DNA from: Ardenticatenaceae bacterium
GTDB taxonomy: Bacteria; Chloroflexota; Anaerolineae; Promineifilales; Promineifilaceae
Reading direction: 5' to 3'
NCBI GenBank assembly: GCA_020634245.1
Contig: JACKCC010000016.1
Location: forward strand, 124,001-188,000
DNA: 64,000 nt
The translations under genes and the position numbers were made by a program. Shown here piece by piece: positions 28,259 through 37,350 of this stretch. Each line of letters starts with the position of its first letter. The stretch's first letter is position 1. The notes below the pieces were generated by a model. That model was given only the letters and a program-made list of their open reading frames with translations. It did no database searches and was not told the origin of the DNA.

Positions 28259-28293
28259 GGGCAGAAATCAGAAATTGATAATTGAAAATGAAA
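28259..28293 (+). repeat. Heptanucleotide array (GGCAGAA family), abutting a stop codon
   Basis: Five consecutive 7-bp units begin directly after the TGA at 28256-28258; units include GGGCAGA, AATCAGA and AATTGAA. The array runs straight into the terminator stem. Units GGCAGAA and ATCAGAA also occur in the arrays at 47309, and GGCAGAA and ATCAGAA complements at 38967. No inverted arm was identified here. Confidence 0.75.
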
Positions 28294-28320
28294 AACCCGC
28301 CAGGATCAGCGGGTTTTTTT
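28294..28320 (+). terminator. Rho-independent terminator of the transporter gene
   Basis: AACCCGC and GCGGGTT form a 7-bp stem around an 8-nt loop, with the T-tract continuing to 28321. It lies 36 bp past the stop of the UMF1-type transporter. Confidence 0.88.
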
Positions 28321-28407
28321 GTTCTTGGTTCTTCCTTGCCCAAAAAGCTAATTTTTAATCGTGCCACATCGGGGTCAGGAAAACGGGCTTGGTTTAAGAT
28401 AGCCCTA

Positions 28408-28581
28408 TTAAATCCGGTTATCTTGAGTGTTATAGATAAGATAACTTACCAATAATGTTAGCACGATCCCCGCAGCCCCTCCAAACGGCCTGGGGACAAA
28501 AAGTGCTGCAACAAAATTGCTGGCGAGAAATAAAATAATGACGATATACCATTTTTGTTTCATCCAAGCGTTAAAATCCAT
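28408..28581 (-). CDS. Small two-helix membrane protein (57 aa)
   Basis: A 57-codon minus-strand gene with ATG at 28581 and TAA at 28408. It starts MDFNAWMKQKWYIVIILFL, with a first membrane helix at residues 11-28, a loop with VPRPFGG, and a second helix GIVLTLLVSYLIY at 38-50, ending NTQDNRI. GGGAG lies 11 nt upstream. The alternation of two clean hydrophobic segments and a GG turn makes it more credible than a random frame. It follows gatB by 51 bp on the same strand. Function unknown. Confidence 0.6.
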   Translation of the reverse strand: MDFNAWMKQKWYIVIILFLASNFVAALFVPRPFGGAAGIVLTLLVSYLIYNTQDNRI

Positions 28582-28632
28582 AGTTCGGTAAGCTCCCTTG
28601 TATAATTTTTCTATCCGGCTTAGGTTGAGTAG

Positions 28633-30075
28633 CTAACGCCGTTTCTCCAAAGCTTGTACCAGCACCTTGTTGACCAGGCCGGGATTGGCTTTGCCGCGCG
28701 AGGCTTTCATCACCTGGCCGACGAACCAGCCGCGCAGTTTGTCTTTGCCCGCCAGGTATTGGGCGACGGAATCGGGGTTCTCGTCTAGCACCTGCTCGAT
28801 GAGACCGGCCAGGGCTGATTCGTCGGAAATTTGGGCCAATCCTTTGGCTTCGACGATGGTTTTCGCCATCTGACCGCTGACAAACATTTCATTTAGCACG
28901 TCAACGGCCGTACTATTGTTAATCGTCTGCTTCTGCACCAGCTCCAGCAGTTCGCCCAGCATAACCGGCGTCACCTGGATGTCGTCGATGGCCTGCTTGT
29001 GTTCGTTCATCAGCCGGAATAGGTCATTGATGATCCAGTTAGCAATCGTTTTGGGCGGGGCCGTCGGCGGGACCGCTTCAAACCAGTTAGCCACCGCCTG
29101 CTCCTCCGTCAATACCCGCGCATCATATTCCGAAAGCCCGTAATCCGTCTGGTAACGGGCTACTTTGGCGTCGGGCAGTTCCGGCAGACTGGCTCGCACC
29201 TGCGCCACCCAGGCGTCGCTGATGTGCAGCGGCGGCAAATCCGGCTCCGGGAAGTAGCGGTAATCCTCGGCCTCTTCCTTCACCCGCTGGCTGAAAGTGA
29301 TGCGCTTCGTGTCGTGCCAGCCCCGTGTTTCCTGCACCACCTGGCCGCCGCCGTCCAGGACTTCCGCCTGCCGCGCCAGTTCAAAAGCCGTGCCGTCGGC
29401 CAGCGATTTGAAGCTGTTGAGGTTTTTTAGCTCGGTGCGCGTGCCAAATTCGGTGCTGCCCATTGGTCGAATACTGATATTCGGCTCGACGCGGAAGACG
29501 CCCTTTTCCAAATCGCCGGCATTGACGCCCAGGTAGCGCAAAATCTGGCGGATTTTCATCGCATAAGCCCGCGCCTCTTCGCCAGAGCGGATGTCCGGCT
29601 CGGAAACGATTTCCAGCAGGGGGACGCCGGAGCGGTTGTAGTCTACCAGTGAGCCGCCACCTTCAAGATGAGTCAATTTGCCGGTGTCCTCTTCCATGTG
29701 GACGCGGCGGATGCCGATGCGTTTGCTCGTACCGTCTTCCAGTTCGACATCCAGCCAGCCATTGACACCCAGCGGCAGTTCGTACTGGCTGATCTGGTAC
29801 GCTTTGGGCAGGTCAGGGTAGAAGTAGTTTTTGCGAGCGAAGATGTTGTGGGCTTGAATCTGGCAGTTGAGAGCCAGGGCCACACGCAGGGCATACTCAA
29901 CGGCTTTGCGGTTAATGACCGGTAACATGCCGGGCATACCGAGACAGACGGGGCAAACGGCCGTGTTCGGCGGCGCGGTCACGCTGTCCACCACTTTGCA
30001 GCTGCAAAACATCTTGGAGTTGGTCATCAATTCAGCATGAATTTCCAGGCCGATAACAGGTTCGTATTGTGTCAT
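28633..30075 (-). CDS. gatB: Asp-tRNA(Asn)/Glu-tRNA(Gln) amidotransferase subunit B
   Basis: 480 aa, normal GatB length. MTQYEPVIGLEIHAELMTNS is the conserved start; CSCKVVD and CPVCLGMPGMLPVIN contribute the zinc cysteines; RKNYFYPDLPKAYQISQYE and RVHMEEDTGKLTH are active-site motifs, and the YqeY-like tail domain occupies residues 340-480. GatB activates the misacylated Glu or Asp on tRNA and receives ammonia from GatA. gatA and gatC are 4-8 kb upstream on the same strand, separated by other genes rather than forming a compact operon. Confidence 0.96.
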   Translation of the reverse strand: MTQYEPVIGLEIHAELMTNSKMFCSCKVVDSVTAPPNTAVCPVCLGMPGMLPVINRKAVEYALRVALALNCQIQAHNIFARKNYFYPDLPKAYQISQYELPLGVNGWLDVELEDGTSKRIGIRRVHMEEDTGKLTHLEGGGSLVDYNRSGVPLLEIVSEPDIRSGEEARAYAMKIRQILRYLGVNAGDLEKGVFRVEPNISIRPMGSTEFGTRTELKNLNSFKSLADGTAFELARQAEVLDGGGQVVQETRGWHDTKRITFSQRVKEEAEDYRYFPEPDLPPLHISDAWVAQVRASLPELPDAKVARYQTDYGLSEYDARVLTEEQAVANWFEAVPPTAPPKTIANWIINDLFRLMNEHKQAIDDIQVTPVMLGELLELVQKQTINNSTAVDVLNEMFVSGQMAKTIVEAKGLAQISDESALAGLIEQVLDENPDSVAQYLAGKDKLRGWFVGQVMKASRGKANPGLVNKVLVQALEKRR

Positions 30076-30117
30076 AGTTCGTAATTTGTATTTTTCTTTC
30101 GAGATTAACGGCCGTTC

Positions 30118-30474
30118 TCAAGCATTTTTAGGCCGGAAGCGTACATTTTTCTCTGTCACCACAGCAAACCGTTCCGGAAGTTGTTCGCTATATTGTTCCA
30201 TCAGCGCCTTCATAACTTGCAATCGGTTTTCACCGCTTTCATCTTGCAGCCGAAGTAAAACGACGCCATGATGTGGTTCTCGACGGCGAAAAATCAATTC
30301 GCCAAAATCTTTGTCGTTGGTGACCACAATGCGTTCCTCGGCAAAAGCACGCTGCAAAATGGCCACGTCGTCAGCTTCGGGCATTGCTTCGGCGACAATG
30401 AGGACGTCATGCCCTTGTGTTTGCAAATAGCGAGCGATACTGTAACCGGTCGATTCGTCAACGATGAAACGCAT
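30118..30474 (-). CDS. DUF5615 PIN-like protein, probable toxin partner
   Basis: 118 aa. MRFIVDESTGYSIARYLQTQ carries the first acidic residue of the PIN-like Mut7-C fold, and RIVVTNDKDFGELIF the second acidic patch (NDKDFGEL is the DUF5615 hallmark). GVVLLRL follows. It lies 2 nt after a DUF433 gene on the same strand. DUF433/DUF5615 pairs are widespread and are treated as candidate toxin-antitoxin modules, with the PIN-like protein as possible RNase. Activity of this pair is not shown. Confidence 0.88.
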   Translation of the reverse strand: MRFIVDESTGYSIARYLQTQGHDVLIVAEAMPEADDVAILQRAFAEERIVVTNDKDFGELIFRRREPHHGVVLLRLQDESGENRLQVMKALMEQYSEQLPERFAVVTEKNVRFRPKNA

Positions 30475-30476
30475 TA

Positions 30477-30725
30477 TCAGGCGGCCAGGGGGAGCAAAGG
30501 AAACACGTCTTCTTGAGCCACAACCATAGCTGCATATGATAACGCAGCCCGGATGTCGGCCAACTCAAGGCGAGGGTATTCAGCCAAAATCTCCGCATCA
30601 GGAATGCCCTGAGCAACCATACGCACAAGCAGTTCCACCGGGATTCGTGTTCCTTTGATAACCGGCTTCCCGACCATGACCTTGGGATTCATTTCAATGC
30701 GCTCCAAGATTTTTTTGTCGTTCAT
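30477..30725 (-). CDS. DUF433 family protein, probable antitoxin
   Basis: 82 aa. IEMNPKVMVGKPVIKGTRIP is the DUF433 signature, followed by VELLVRMVAQGIPDAEILAE and YPRLELADIRAALSYA, a winged helix-turn-helix-like fold. It is transcribed ahead of the DUF5615 gene with a 2-nt gap, the usual antitoxin-first order. An ACGGCCGT copy lies just upstream of the start. Role as antitoxin or repressor is inferred from the pairing. Confidence 0.88.
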   Translation of the reverse strand: MNDKKILERIEMNPKVMVGKPVIKGTRIPVELLVRMVAQGIPDAEILAEYPRLELADIRAALSYAAMVVAQEDVFPLLPLAA

Positions 30726-30784
30726 GAGTTTATCCTTCTCAGACTGTACGGCCGTTTCCTACATTAAGTATATCGAAATGGATC

Positions 30785-30824
30785 GCGGACAGCCTTGTCC
30801 GCAAGGGGCGGGCAAGCTGCCCGC
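30785..30824. repeat. Tandem short hairpins, REP-like
   Basis: Two perfect hairpins stand side by side between genes: GCGGACA/TGTCCGC around a GCCT loop (30785-30802) and GCGGGCA/TGCCCGC around AGC (30808-30824). A second paired-hairpin element of similar design, with CTTGT-type loops, is at 42684-42726. Probably mobile or amplified intergenic palindromes. Confidence 0.7.
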
Positions 30825-30863
30825 GCTCCCAAAGAGCTTCGAGCTACTAACATTATACCATCT

Positions 30864-32024
<1,161 letters not shown>

Positions 32025-32045
32025 GAGTTCTCCTTGAAGAATAAG

Positions 32046-32116
32046 GATTGATGATTAATGATTAAAGACGACCTTAGGCATCCAATCTTTAATCTTCAAT
32101 CCTTTAATCATTAACC
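32046..32116. repeat. Inverted heptad array supplying a stop codon
   Basis: Left arm has three 7-bp units (GATTGAT, GATTAAT, GATTAAA). The right arm has units such as TTTAATC and TTCAATC, with one 8-bp spacing. TTAATGATTAAAG at 32055-32067 is the exact reverse complement of CTTTAATCATTAA at 32102-32114. The right end contains the TAA stop (32113-32111) of the minus-strand nucleotidyltransferase. It can fold as a long hairpin in the mRNA 3' end. Confidence 0.8.
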
Positions 32117-33112
32117 TAGATCAACAATTGAATTATCACCGACAAACAAAGCTTTCCCTTTGCCGGAGATTTTGGCATTTTCGCCGATGAGCGCGCCGTC
32201 GAGGATGCAGCCGGTGATGACGGCGCCGGCGTCGATGATGCTGTTGCGGACAACGGCATCTTTTATTGCAGCCCCGGCGGCGACGCTGACATAGGGGCCG
32301 ATGACGCTGTTGGTGACGGTGGCGCTCTCATGAATGAACACCGGCGGCAGAACGGTAAAATCTTCGCCGTAGCTGCGGTCGATGGCGTCTTCGCTGCCGT
32401 AGCCCAGCCCTAGCAGCCGCTTGTTAGCCTCCAGCATGTAATCCGGTTTGCCGGCGTCCAGCCAGAAGATGGTTGGTTTGGCTTTGATAGTTGCGCCTTG
32501 TTCCAGCATCACCTTGTAGGCATCGACGAGATAGTATTCGCCTTGGGTCTGGCGATTTTCGTCGATGATGGTTTGGATGGCGTGGTGGAGGAGACGGCCG
32601 TTCCTAAACCAATAAATCCCGGCAATCACCTGATTATGCTCCATCGTGGCCGGCTTCTCGATGAAATCGGTCACCACATCATTTTCATCCGTCACGACCA
32701 CGCCAAAGGTGCGCGGGTCTTCCATCTCCTGCACCAAAATCACGCTGTCGGTGTCCGGTTCCGGGATTTGGGCGTATTCGGCATTAACGATGCCATCGCC
32801 AAACGCCACCAACACCTCGCCGTCATCCAGATAATCGCGGCACATCCAGATGGCGTGCGCCTGACCCAACGCCTCCTCCTGCACGACAAAATGGGCGTCC
32901 AGATGCGGGTAATTGTGCCGAATCCAGGTTTCAATCTCGTCGCCTTTGTAGCCAACGACAAAAATCACTTCTTCTGTCGTGATTTCGCTCATCAAATTAA
33001 GCAAATGCCCCACAATCGTATTGCCCGCTACATTCAACAGCGGCTTCGCCCGGCTCCACGTGTGCGGCCGCATTCGCTTACCCCAACCTGCCAAAGGGAT
33101 AATTACTTTCAC
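32111..33112 (-). CDS. Sugar-1-phosphate nucleotidyltransferase with left-handed beta-helix
   Basis: 333 aa. MKVIIPLAGWGKRMRPHTWS and RAKPLLNVAGNTI form the nucleotide-binding signature (GxGxRxxP...KP); FGDGIVNAEY has the metal Asp; DFIEKPATMEHN and WLDAGKPDYMLEANK are active-site regions. From residue 255, hexapeptide repeats (NSVIGPYVSVAAGAAIKDAV) make a left-handed beta-helix. The family makes NDP-sugars such as dTDP- or UDP-glucose, giving donors for the many GTs here; base and sugar are not certain. Its stop codon lies within the heptad array. Confidence 0.9.
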   Translation of the reverse strand: MKVIIPLAGWGKRMRPHTWSRAKPLLNVAGNTIVGHLLNLMSEITTEEVIFVVGYKGDEIETWIRHNYPHLDAHFVVQEEALGQAHAIWMCRDYLDDGEVLVAFGDGIVNAEYAQIPEPDTDSVILVQEMEDPRTFGVVVTDENDVVTDFIEKPATMEHNQVIAGIYWFRNGRLLHHAIQTIIDENRQTQGEYYLVDAYKVMLEQGATIKAKPTIFWLDAGKPDYMLEANKRLLGLGYGSEDAIDRSYGEDFTVLPPVFIHESATVTNSVIGPYVSVAAGAAIKDAVVRNSIIDAGAVITGCILDGALIGENAKISGKGKALFVGDNSIVDLG

Positions 33113-33117
33113 AATGA

Positions 33118-33879
33118 TTACTCCGTTTTACTTTCCTCTACAGAAAAACTGGTGTTTTTTTCTGGTAACAAATACTTTTTGACGATATTTTCTTTTTCTA
33201 ACAATGAATCTGTTTCTGTTTGGTTCCGCCATTTACTTAGCTTAGCCGCGGCTGACCCAAACCAGTTTTTCTGAGTTAACCCGCTTGTAGCTTTTTTAAG
33301 AAAGTTTATATCGGATTCTAACTGAGCTATTTTTTTCTTAAGTTCTTTGGAATCTTTTATAGTCTCCTCGACCTGCCCCTTCAGGAGAGCTTCTAATTCA
33401 TCGAGTTTTTGGTGAAGAGATACCGTATCTTCTTCTGAAAAAGGAACATCTGGCATTTCTCCAAATTGTTCAAGCATTTCTTCAAATGATTTTTCCTCAG
33501 AAATTGACAAAGTGGTATTTGTGATTTCTTCCCATAAATCATCTACCCATTTTTCAACACAGCGCAAAAATTCGCCCTGATTTTTAAATATTTGTTCCTC
33601 AGTTCTGATCACAGAACCTGGGCAACGAGTTACTTGATATTCATCTGGAAACACTTTCACACTTAAATAAAAATCGGTATGGAAAATATAATTTACCCCT
33701 AGTTCAACGCCATACTTAATAGACGATTCTGCTGCTGACATTAATGCAGCGCGGTAATTGGTATTAGTACATTTTTCTTGAGTGAAAGTAAACTCCCCTT
33801 CTTCAAATTTCTGATTTTTGATCAAACTTTTCTTCACAGCAAGGAAGAACTTATTACTCAAAAGCGACTTTTGGGACAT
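33118..33879 (-). CDS. AT-rich hypothetical protein with coiled coil
   Basis: 253 aa, not recognised. The start MSQKSLLSNKFFLAVKKSLI and the middle GVELGVNYIFHTDFYLSVKV are not linked to any family I know. Residues 150-215 are a coiled coil (LDELEALLKGQVEETIKDSK, LKKKIAQLESDINFLKKA). Codon use is strongly A/T-ending and there is no ACGGCCGT inside the gene, unlike neighbours. With the next gene it forms a two-gene AT-rich patch between nucleotidyltransferase and gatA, suggesting recent acquisition. Confidence 0.72.
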   Translation of the reverse strand: MSQKSLLSNKFFLAVKKSLIKNQKFEEGEFTFTQEKCTNTNYRAALMSAAESSIKYGVELGVNYIFHTDFYLSVKVFPDEYQVTRCPGSVIRTEEQIFKNQGEFLRCVEKWVDDLWEEITNTTLSISEEKSFEEMLEQFGEMPDVPFSEEDTVSLHQKLDELEALLKGQVEETIKDSKELKKKIAQLESDINFLKKATSGLTQKNWFGSAAAKLSKWRNQTETDSLLEKENIVKKYLLPEKNTSFSVEESKTE

Positions 33880-33901
33880 TAGTCAACCCTCCGAATACAT
33901 C

Positions 33902-34246
33902 TTATTTTTTGACGGACTCAGATACTTTTTCGTCGTCGATAATTCCTTGAATTAGCCCAATTAATAGATCGGCATCATCTGAGGAATCTATGGATTTTAC
34001 AATCTTTTCTTTTAGTGATTTCGAGTCATTTAAAAATTCTTCCCACTCGATATGTCCCTGACCAATTCTTTTCGCTGCTAATTCCCCAAATAAATGCAAT
34101 ACTTTTTCTTTCTTTTGTGCATCATTCACTCTTTTTTGCAGGAGGTGGTTTACTATTGTTGCAACCAAGCTACTAAAAAGGCCAATACCTGCTCCTATAA
34201 GTAAAATTGTCATTTCTTGGTCAAAAGTCATTGTTGCTCCCATCAT
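33902..34246 (-). CDS. Small membrane protein, AT-rich
   Basis: 114 aa, or 109 if the Met at position 6 is used. One membrane helix (ILLIGAGIGLFSSLVATIV, residues 14-32) is followed by a polar helical part with RVNDAQKKEKVLHLFGELAA and IDDEKVSESVKK. No family recognised. It lies 22 bp upstream of the coiled-coil gene and 3 bp after gatA on the same strand, so the pair may form one unit: a membrane-anchored subunit plus soluble partner. It shares the A/T-ending codon use of its neighbour. Confidence 0.68.
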   Translation of the reverse strand: MMGATMTFDQEMTILLIGAGIGLFSSLVATIVNHLLQKRVNDAQKKEKVLHLFGELAAKRIGQGHIEWEEFLNDSKSLKEKIVKSIDSSDDADLLIGLIQGIIDDEKVSESVKK

Positions 34247-34249
34247 ACT

Positions 34250-35692
34250 TTACAGGTTTAGATTCCAATTCGTTGATTTTTCATAAGCATAGGCAGCATT
34301 GAGAATCATTGCTTCTTGTAAAGTGTTGCCAATCAATTGTAGTCCAATGGGCAAGCCTTTGCTGTCGAATCCACAGGGGACGGAGAGGCCGCAGCTGGCG
34401 CTGAGATTAAGTGACAGGGTGAAGATGTCGGCCAGGTACATGCTCAGCGGGTCGTCGACGCGCTCGCCGATTTTGAAGGCGGTGGTGGGGCTGGTGGGAC
34501 AGGCGATGACGTCGACTTGCTCGAAGGCGGTCTGGAAGTCGTTTTTAATGAGGGTGCGCACTTTGAGGGCACGGCCGTAATACTCATCATAATAGCCCGC
34601 GCTCAAGGCATACGTCCCCAGCATGATGCGCCGCTTCGGTTCCGGGCCGAACAGGGCGCGCGTTTGTTTGACCGAGTCGATCATGTCGGCGCCTTCGATG
34701 CGTGGGCCATAGCGGATGCCGTCGTAGCGGGCCAGGTTGGCGCTGGCCTCGGCCGGGGCGATGAGGTAGTAGACGGGCAGGGCATACTCGGTATGGGGCA
34801 GGCTGATTTCGCGGATTTCGGCCCCCAGTTCTTCCAGTTTGGCGATGGCGGTGCGTACGGCCGTTTCCACTTCCCCATCCATCCCCTCGATAAAATATTC
34901 CTTGGGCACGCCCACCTTCAACCCCTTGATGTCGCCGGTCAGCGCCGCCGTGAAATCCTCGACGGGGACATCTAAAGAGGTGCTGTCACGCTTGTCGTAG
35001 CCGGTGGTGGCCTGGAAAAGGGCGGTGCAGTCGGCCACCGTGCGGCCAAATGTGCCTACCTGATCCAGCGACGAGGCGAAGGCGACGACACCCCAGCGGG
35101 ACATACGGCCGTAGGTCGGCCTTAATCCCACGACGCCGCAAAACGAAGCTGGCTGGCGCACGCTGCCGCCGGTATCGGTGCCCAGAGCAGCGTAAGCCAT
35201 GTTGGCGGCTACCGCCGCCGCGCTGCCGCCGCTGCTGCCGCCGGGAACCCGTTCCAAATCCCAGGGATTGTGGGTCGTGAAATAGCCGGAGTTTTCCGTG
35301 GATGACCCCATGGCGAACTCGTCGGTGTTGGTTTTGCCCAGGATGACGGCCCCGGCTTCCTTTAGTTTTTCGACGACAAAGGCGTCGTAGGGCGGGATGA
35401 AGCCTTCCAGGATTTTGCTGCCGGCGGTGGTGGGTACGCCTTTGGTGGCGATGATGTCTTTGACGGCAATGGGCACACCCAACAGCGGCGACTCGTCACC
35501 GTTGGCGATGCGTTTGTCGGCTGCCGCCGCCTGCTCCAGCGCCAGCTCGTCGGTGATGGTCAGGTAGCTTTTGATGTCGTTGTCTTGCGCGACGATGCGA
35601 TCCAGCATCGCCTGTGTGGCAGCAACGCTGCTGGTTTCGCCATTCTGTAGGACTGTGCGGAGTTCGGTTAAGGTAAGTTCAGTTAAGTTCAT
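34250..35692 (-). CDS. gatA: Asp-tRNA(Asn)/Glu-tRNA(Gln) amidotransferase subunit A
   Basis: 480 aa from the ATG at 35692 (MNLTELTLTELRTVLQ); a longer frame of 17 codons upstream is not supported. The amidase-signature triad is clear: Lys in VPIAVKDIIATKG, the cis-Ser in PGGSSGGSAAAVAANMA and the nucleophile Ser in LGTDTGGSVRQPASF. It releases ammonia from glutamine for GatB. gatC lies 2.3 kb upstream, with three unrelated genes between them. Confidence 0.96.
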   Translation of the reverse strand: MNLTELTLTELRTVLQNGETSSVAATQAMLDRIVAQDNDIKSYLTITDELALEQAAAADKRIANGDESPLLGVPIAVKDIIATKGVPTTAGSKILEGFIPPYDAFVVEKLKEAGAVILGKTNTDEFAMGSSTENSGYFTTHNPWDLERVPGGSSGGSAAAVAANMAYAALGTDTGGSVRQPASFCGVVGLRPTYGRMSRWGVVAFASSLDQVGTFGRTVADCTALFQATTGYDKRDSTSLDVPVEDFTAALTGDIKGLKVGVPKEYFIEGMDGEVETAVRTAIAKLEELGAEIREISLPHTEYALPVYYLIAPAEASANLARYDGIRYGPRIEGADMIDSVKQTRALFGPEPKRRIMLGTYALSAGYYDEYYGRALKVRTLIKNDFQTAFEQVDVIACPTSPTTAFKIGERVDDPLSMYLADIFTLSLNLSASCGLSVPCGFDSKGLPIGLQLIGNTLQEAMILNAAYAYEKSTNWNLNL

Positions 35693-35729
35693 AATACAAT
35701 CAAAGGTCCGTAAATTTCGGCAGTATCTA

Positions 35730-36596
35730 TCAATCGCCCTCAAATTTGGTTACTGATATTCCAGAATATTTCAATCCTGTATCGAAGTTATATCCAGGAA
35801 TAGGGTGATTAACTATTCGCCCAATATGATACTGAAAAGACGTTATTCGCAAATCGTACACGCTTTTGGGAAGTGGAATGTAATATCGTCCACCGTCAAC
35901 ACAGGCGAAGTACAATGTCATAATACGTGTGCCACGATATTGGATATAAACTTCTTGACGGTAGGCTGTTGGATCAGGGAATTTAATTACCCAGGATTCA
36001 TGGAATCCACGATCGCTTTTGCTTGAGCGATCCATCATTATCTGAAGATCAAGATCTTTTTTATTAAATAGAATCCCTGTTGCATCATCATATCTATAAT
36101 CTTGGGGTTGGGATGTCAACAGTAGATGGCTAACCAATTCTTCTGTTGGTGTAAATTGCGTCCAGCCTGGGTAGTGCTTTTCAAGCAAGTCTCTAAAGCC
36201 CGAAACACCTAGGCTAATATCTTCCCAAAACATTAACCTTATTTGAAAGGGCCACTCTTCTAACCGGATAGCTTCTTGAAGTGATTCATCACGAAACATT
36301 GTGGTAGCAATTACATACAATTCAAGAAGAGGTCGGAAAGTAGTGGCTAACTTGACCTCTTGTTTGATCGTACCGATAGTTAATTTGTCTGTAAGCTTAC
36401 ACTGAATTCCAGCGTACCCACCATTAATATGTTTTGGCTGACCAAAAATATCCACACCGTTTTGTGATTGACCGGACCGACCGTTACGGGAGATGTGTGG
36501 ATCCTTCCAGAGCTTACGAATTAAATCCGCAACAATATCTTCGAATTCATCCCAACTTTTAGGTTTGGGCAATTGTGAAGTAGATGGTGATGGCAT
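35730..36596 (-). CDS. PD-(D/E)XK nuclease-like protein
   Basis: 288 aa from the ATG at 36596 (MPSPSTSQLPKPKSWDEF); the frame continues to an ATG at 36683, but that part overlaps the SanA-like gene. Residues 15-75 resemble a restriction-endonuclease fold: WDEFEDIVADLIRKLW gives the helix with Glu, NGVDIFGQ the metal Asp, and AGIQCKLTDK the (Q)xK. Residues 110-288 are not recognised. The gene is AT-rich and free of ACGGCCGT. It neighbours an EAD-like gene, one SanA-like gene apart. Defence or mobile-element function is inferred. Confidence 0.65.
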   Translation of the reverse strand: MPSPSTSQLPKPKSWDEFEDIVADLIRKLWKDPHISRNGRSGQSQNGVDIFGQPKHINGGYAGIQCKLTDKLTIGTIKQEVKLATTFRPLLELYVIATTMFRDESLQEAIRLEEWPFQIRLMFWEDISLGVSGFRDLLEKHYPGWTQFTPTEELVSHLLLTSQPQDYRYDDATGILFNKKDLDLQIMMDRSSKSDRGFHESWVIKFPDPTAYRQEVYIQYRGTRIMTLYFACVDGGRYYIPLPKSVYDLRITSFQYHIGRIVNHPIPGYNFDTGLKYSGISVTKFEGD

Positions 36597-36660
36597 ATTA
36601 TTTTTAACGTTTTGCCTAATTCCAAAATTTTTGCTAATACATCTCCGGTCAAGCAAGTAG

Positions 36661-37308
36661 TCAGTTAATCGGTATGGGATCACCCAACACCGGGGCGGGC
36701 AACTGCCGGATAGTGTCCCACAGGGCCACGGCCGTTGCCAATGTCTCTCTCACTTCATAAAAACGAGCCGCGCGGTACGGCCGTAAATCGGCCGCCACGC
36801 CTACCGCCTCAATTCCTAGCCGCTGGCAGGTGAACAGGGCGCGGGGCAAATGGAATTCCTGCGTCACCAAAATGGCCGAGTCCAGTTGGAAAATCTCGCG
36901 CGCCCGGTAGCAGGTGTCGTAGGTGCGCCGCCCGGCGTAATCGGGCTGGACGTCATCAGGGCTGACGCCGTGCTGGATGGCGTAGTCCATCATCGCACTC
37001 GGTTCGTCGTAATCGTCAGTACTGTTGTCGCCGCTGACCAGGATTTTCTCCACTTTGCCATCGAGGTAGAGGGTCACGGCCGTATCCATCCGATCGCGCA
37101 AAACAGGGCTTAAACGGCCGCTGCCATACACCGCCGCCCCAAACACGATAGCCACCCGGTCGGTTGGGGCGTCGGAGGTGGTGTAGATGGAACGGCCGTA
37201 CACCCACTGCACCCCTTTCCGCCACACCAAAGGTGAAAGAGCCAAAATAACGATTGCAGACATGCTATAAAAAAACAACTTTCGTTTCCTCGTCACACTG
37301 AGGTTCAT
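36661..37308 (-). CDS. SanA/YdcF-like DUF218 membrane protein
   Basis: 215 aa. One N-terminal membrane helix (LFFYSMSAIVILALSPLVW) is followed by the DUF218 domain: RVAIVFGAAVYGSGRLSPVL, DGKVEKILVSGDNSTDDYDE, RRTYDTCYRAREIF and ILVTQEFHLPRALF are the conserved blocks with basic and acidic residues. SanA-type proteins act at the envelope and influence barrier function; the biochemical activity is uncertain. It has several ACGGCCGT copies, unlike the AT-rich genes on both sides. Confidence 0.88.
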   Translation of the reverse strand: MNLSVTRKRKLFFYSMSAIVILALSPLVWRKGVQWVYGRSIYTTSDAPTDRVAIVFGAAVYGSGRLSPVLRDRMDTAVTLYLDGKVEKILVSGDNSTDDYDEPSAMMDYAIQHGVSPDDVQPDYAGRRTYDTCYRAREIFQLDSAILVTQEFHLPRALFTCQRLGIEAVGVAADLRPYRAARFYEVRETLATAVALWDTIRQLPAPVLGDPIPIN

Positions 37309-37350
37309 GGCGATAAACAGAAATTGGTCAAAGTTAAAGGGTGTTCCGAT

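Noticed and set aside
32498..33274. 258-codon plus-strand frame over the nucleotidyltransferase
   Set aside because: Antisense shadow of a gene with clear family motifs.
35669..35692. AAGTTCAGTTAAGTTCAT at the gatA start as a heptad array
   Set aside because: It encodes the ordinary GatA N-terminus (Asn-Leu-Thr-Glu-Leu) and does not hold 7-bp phase.
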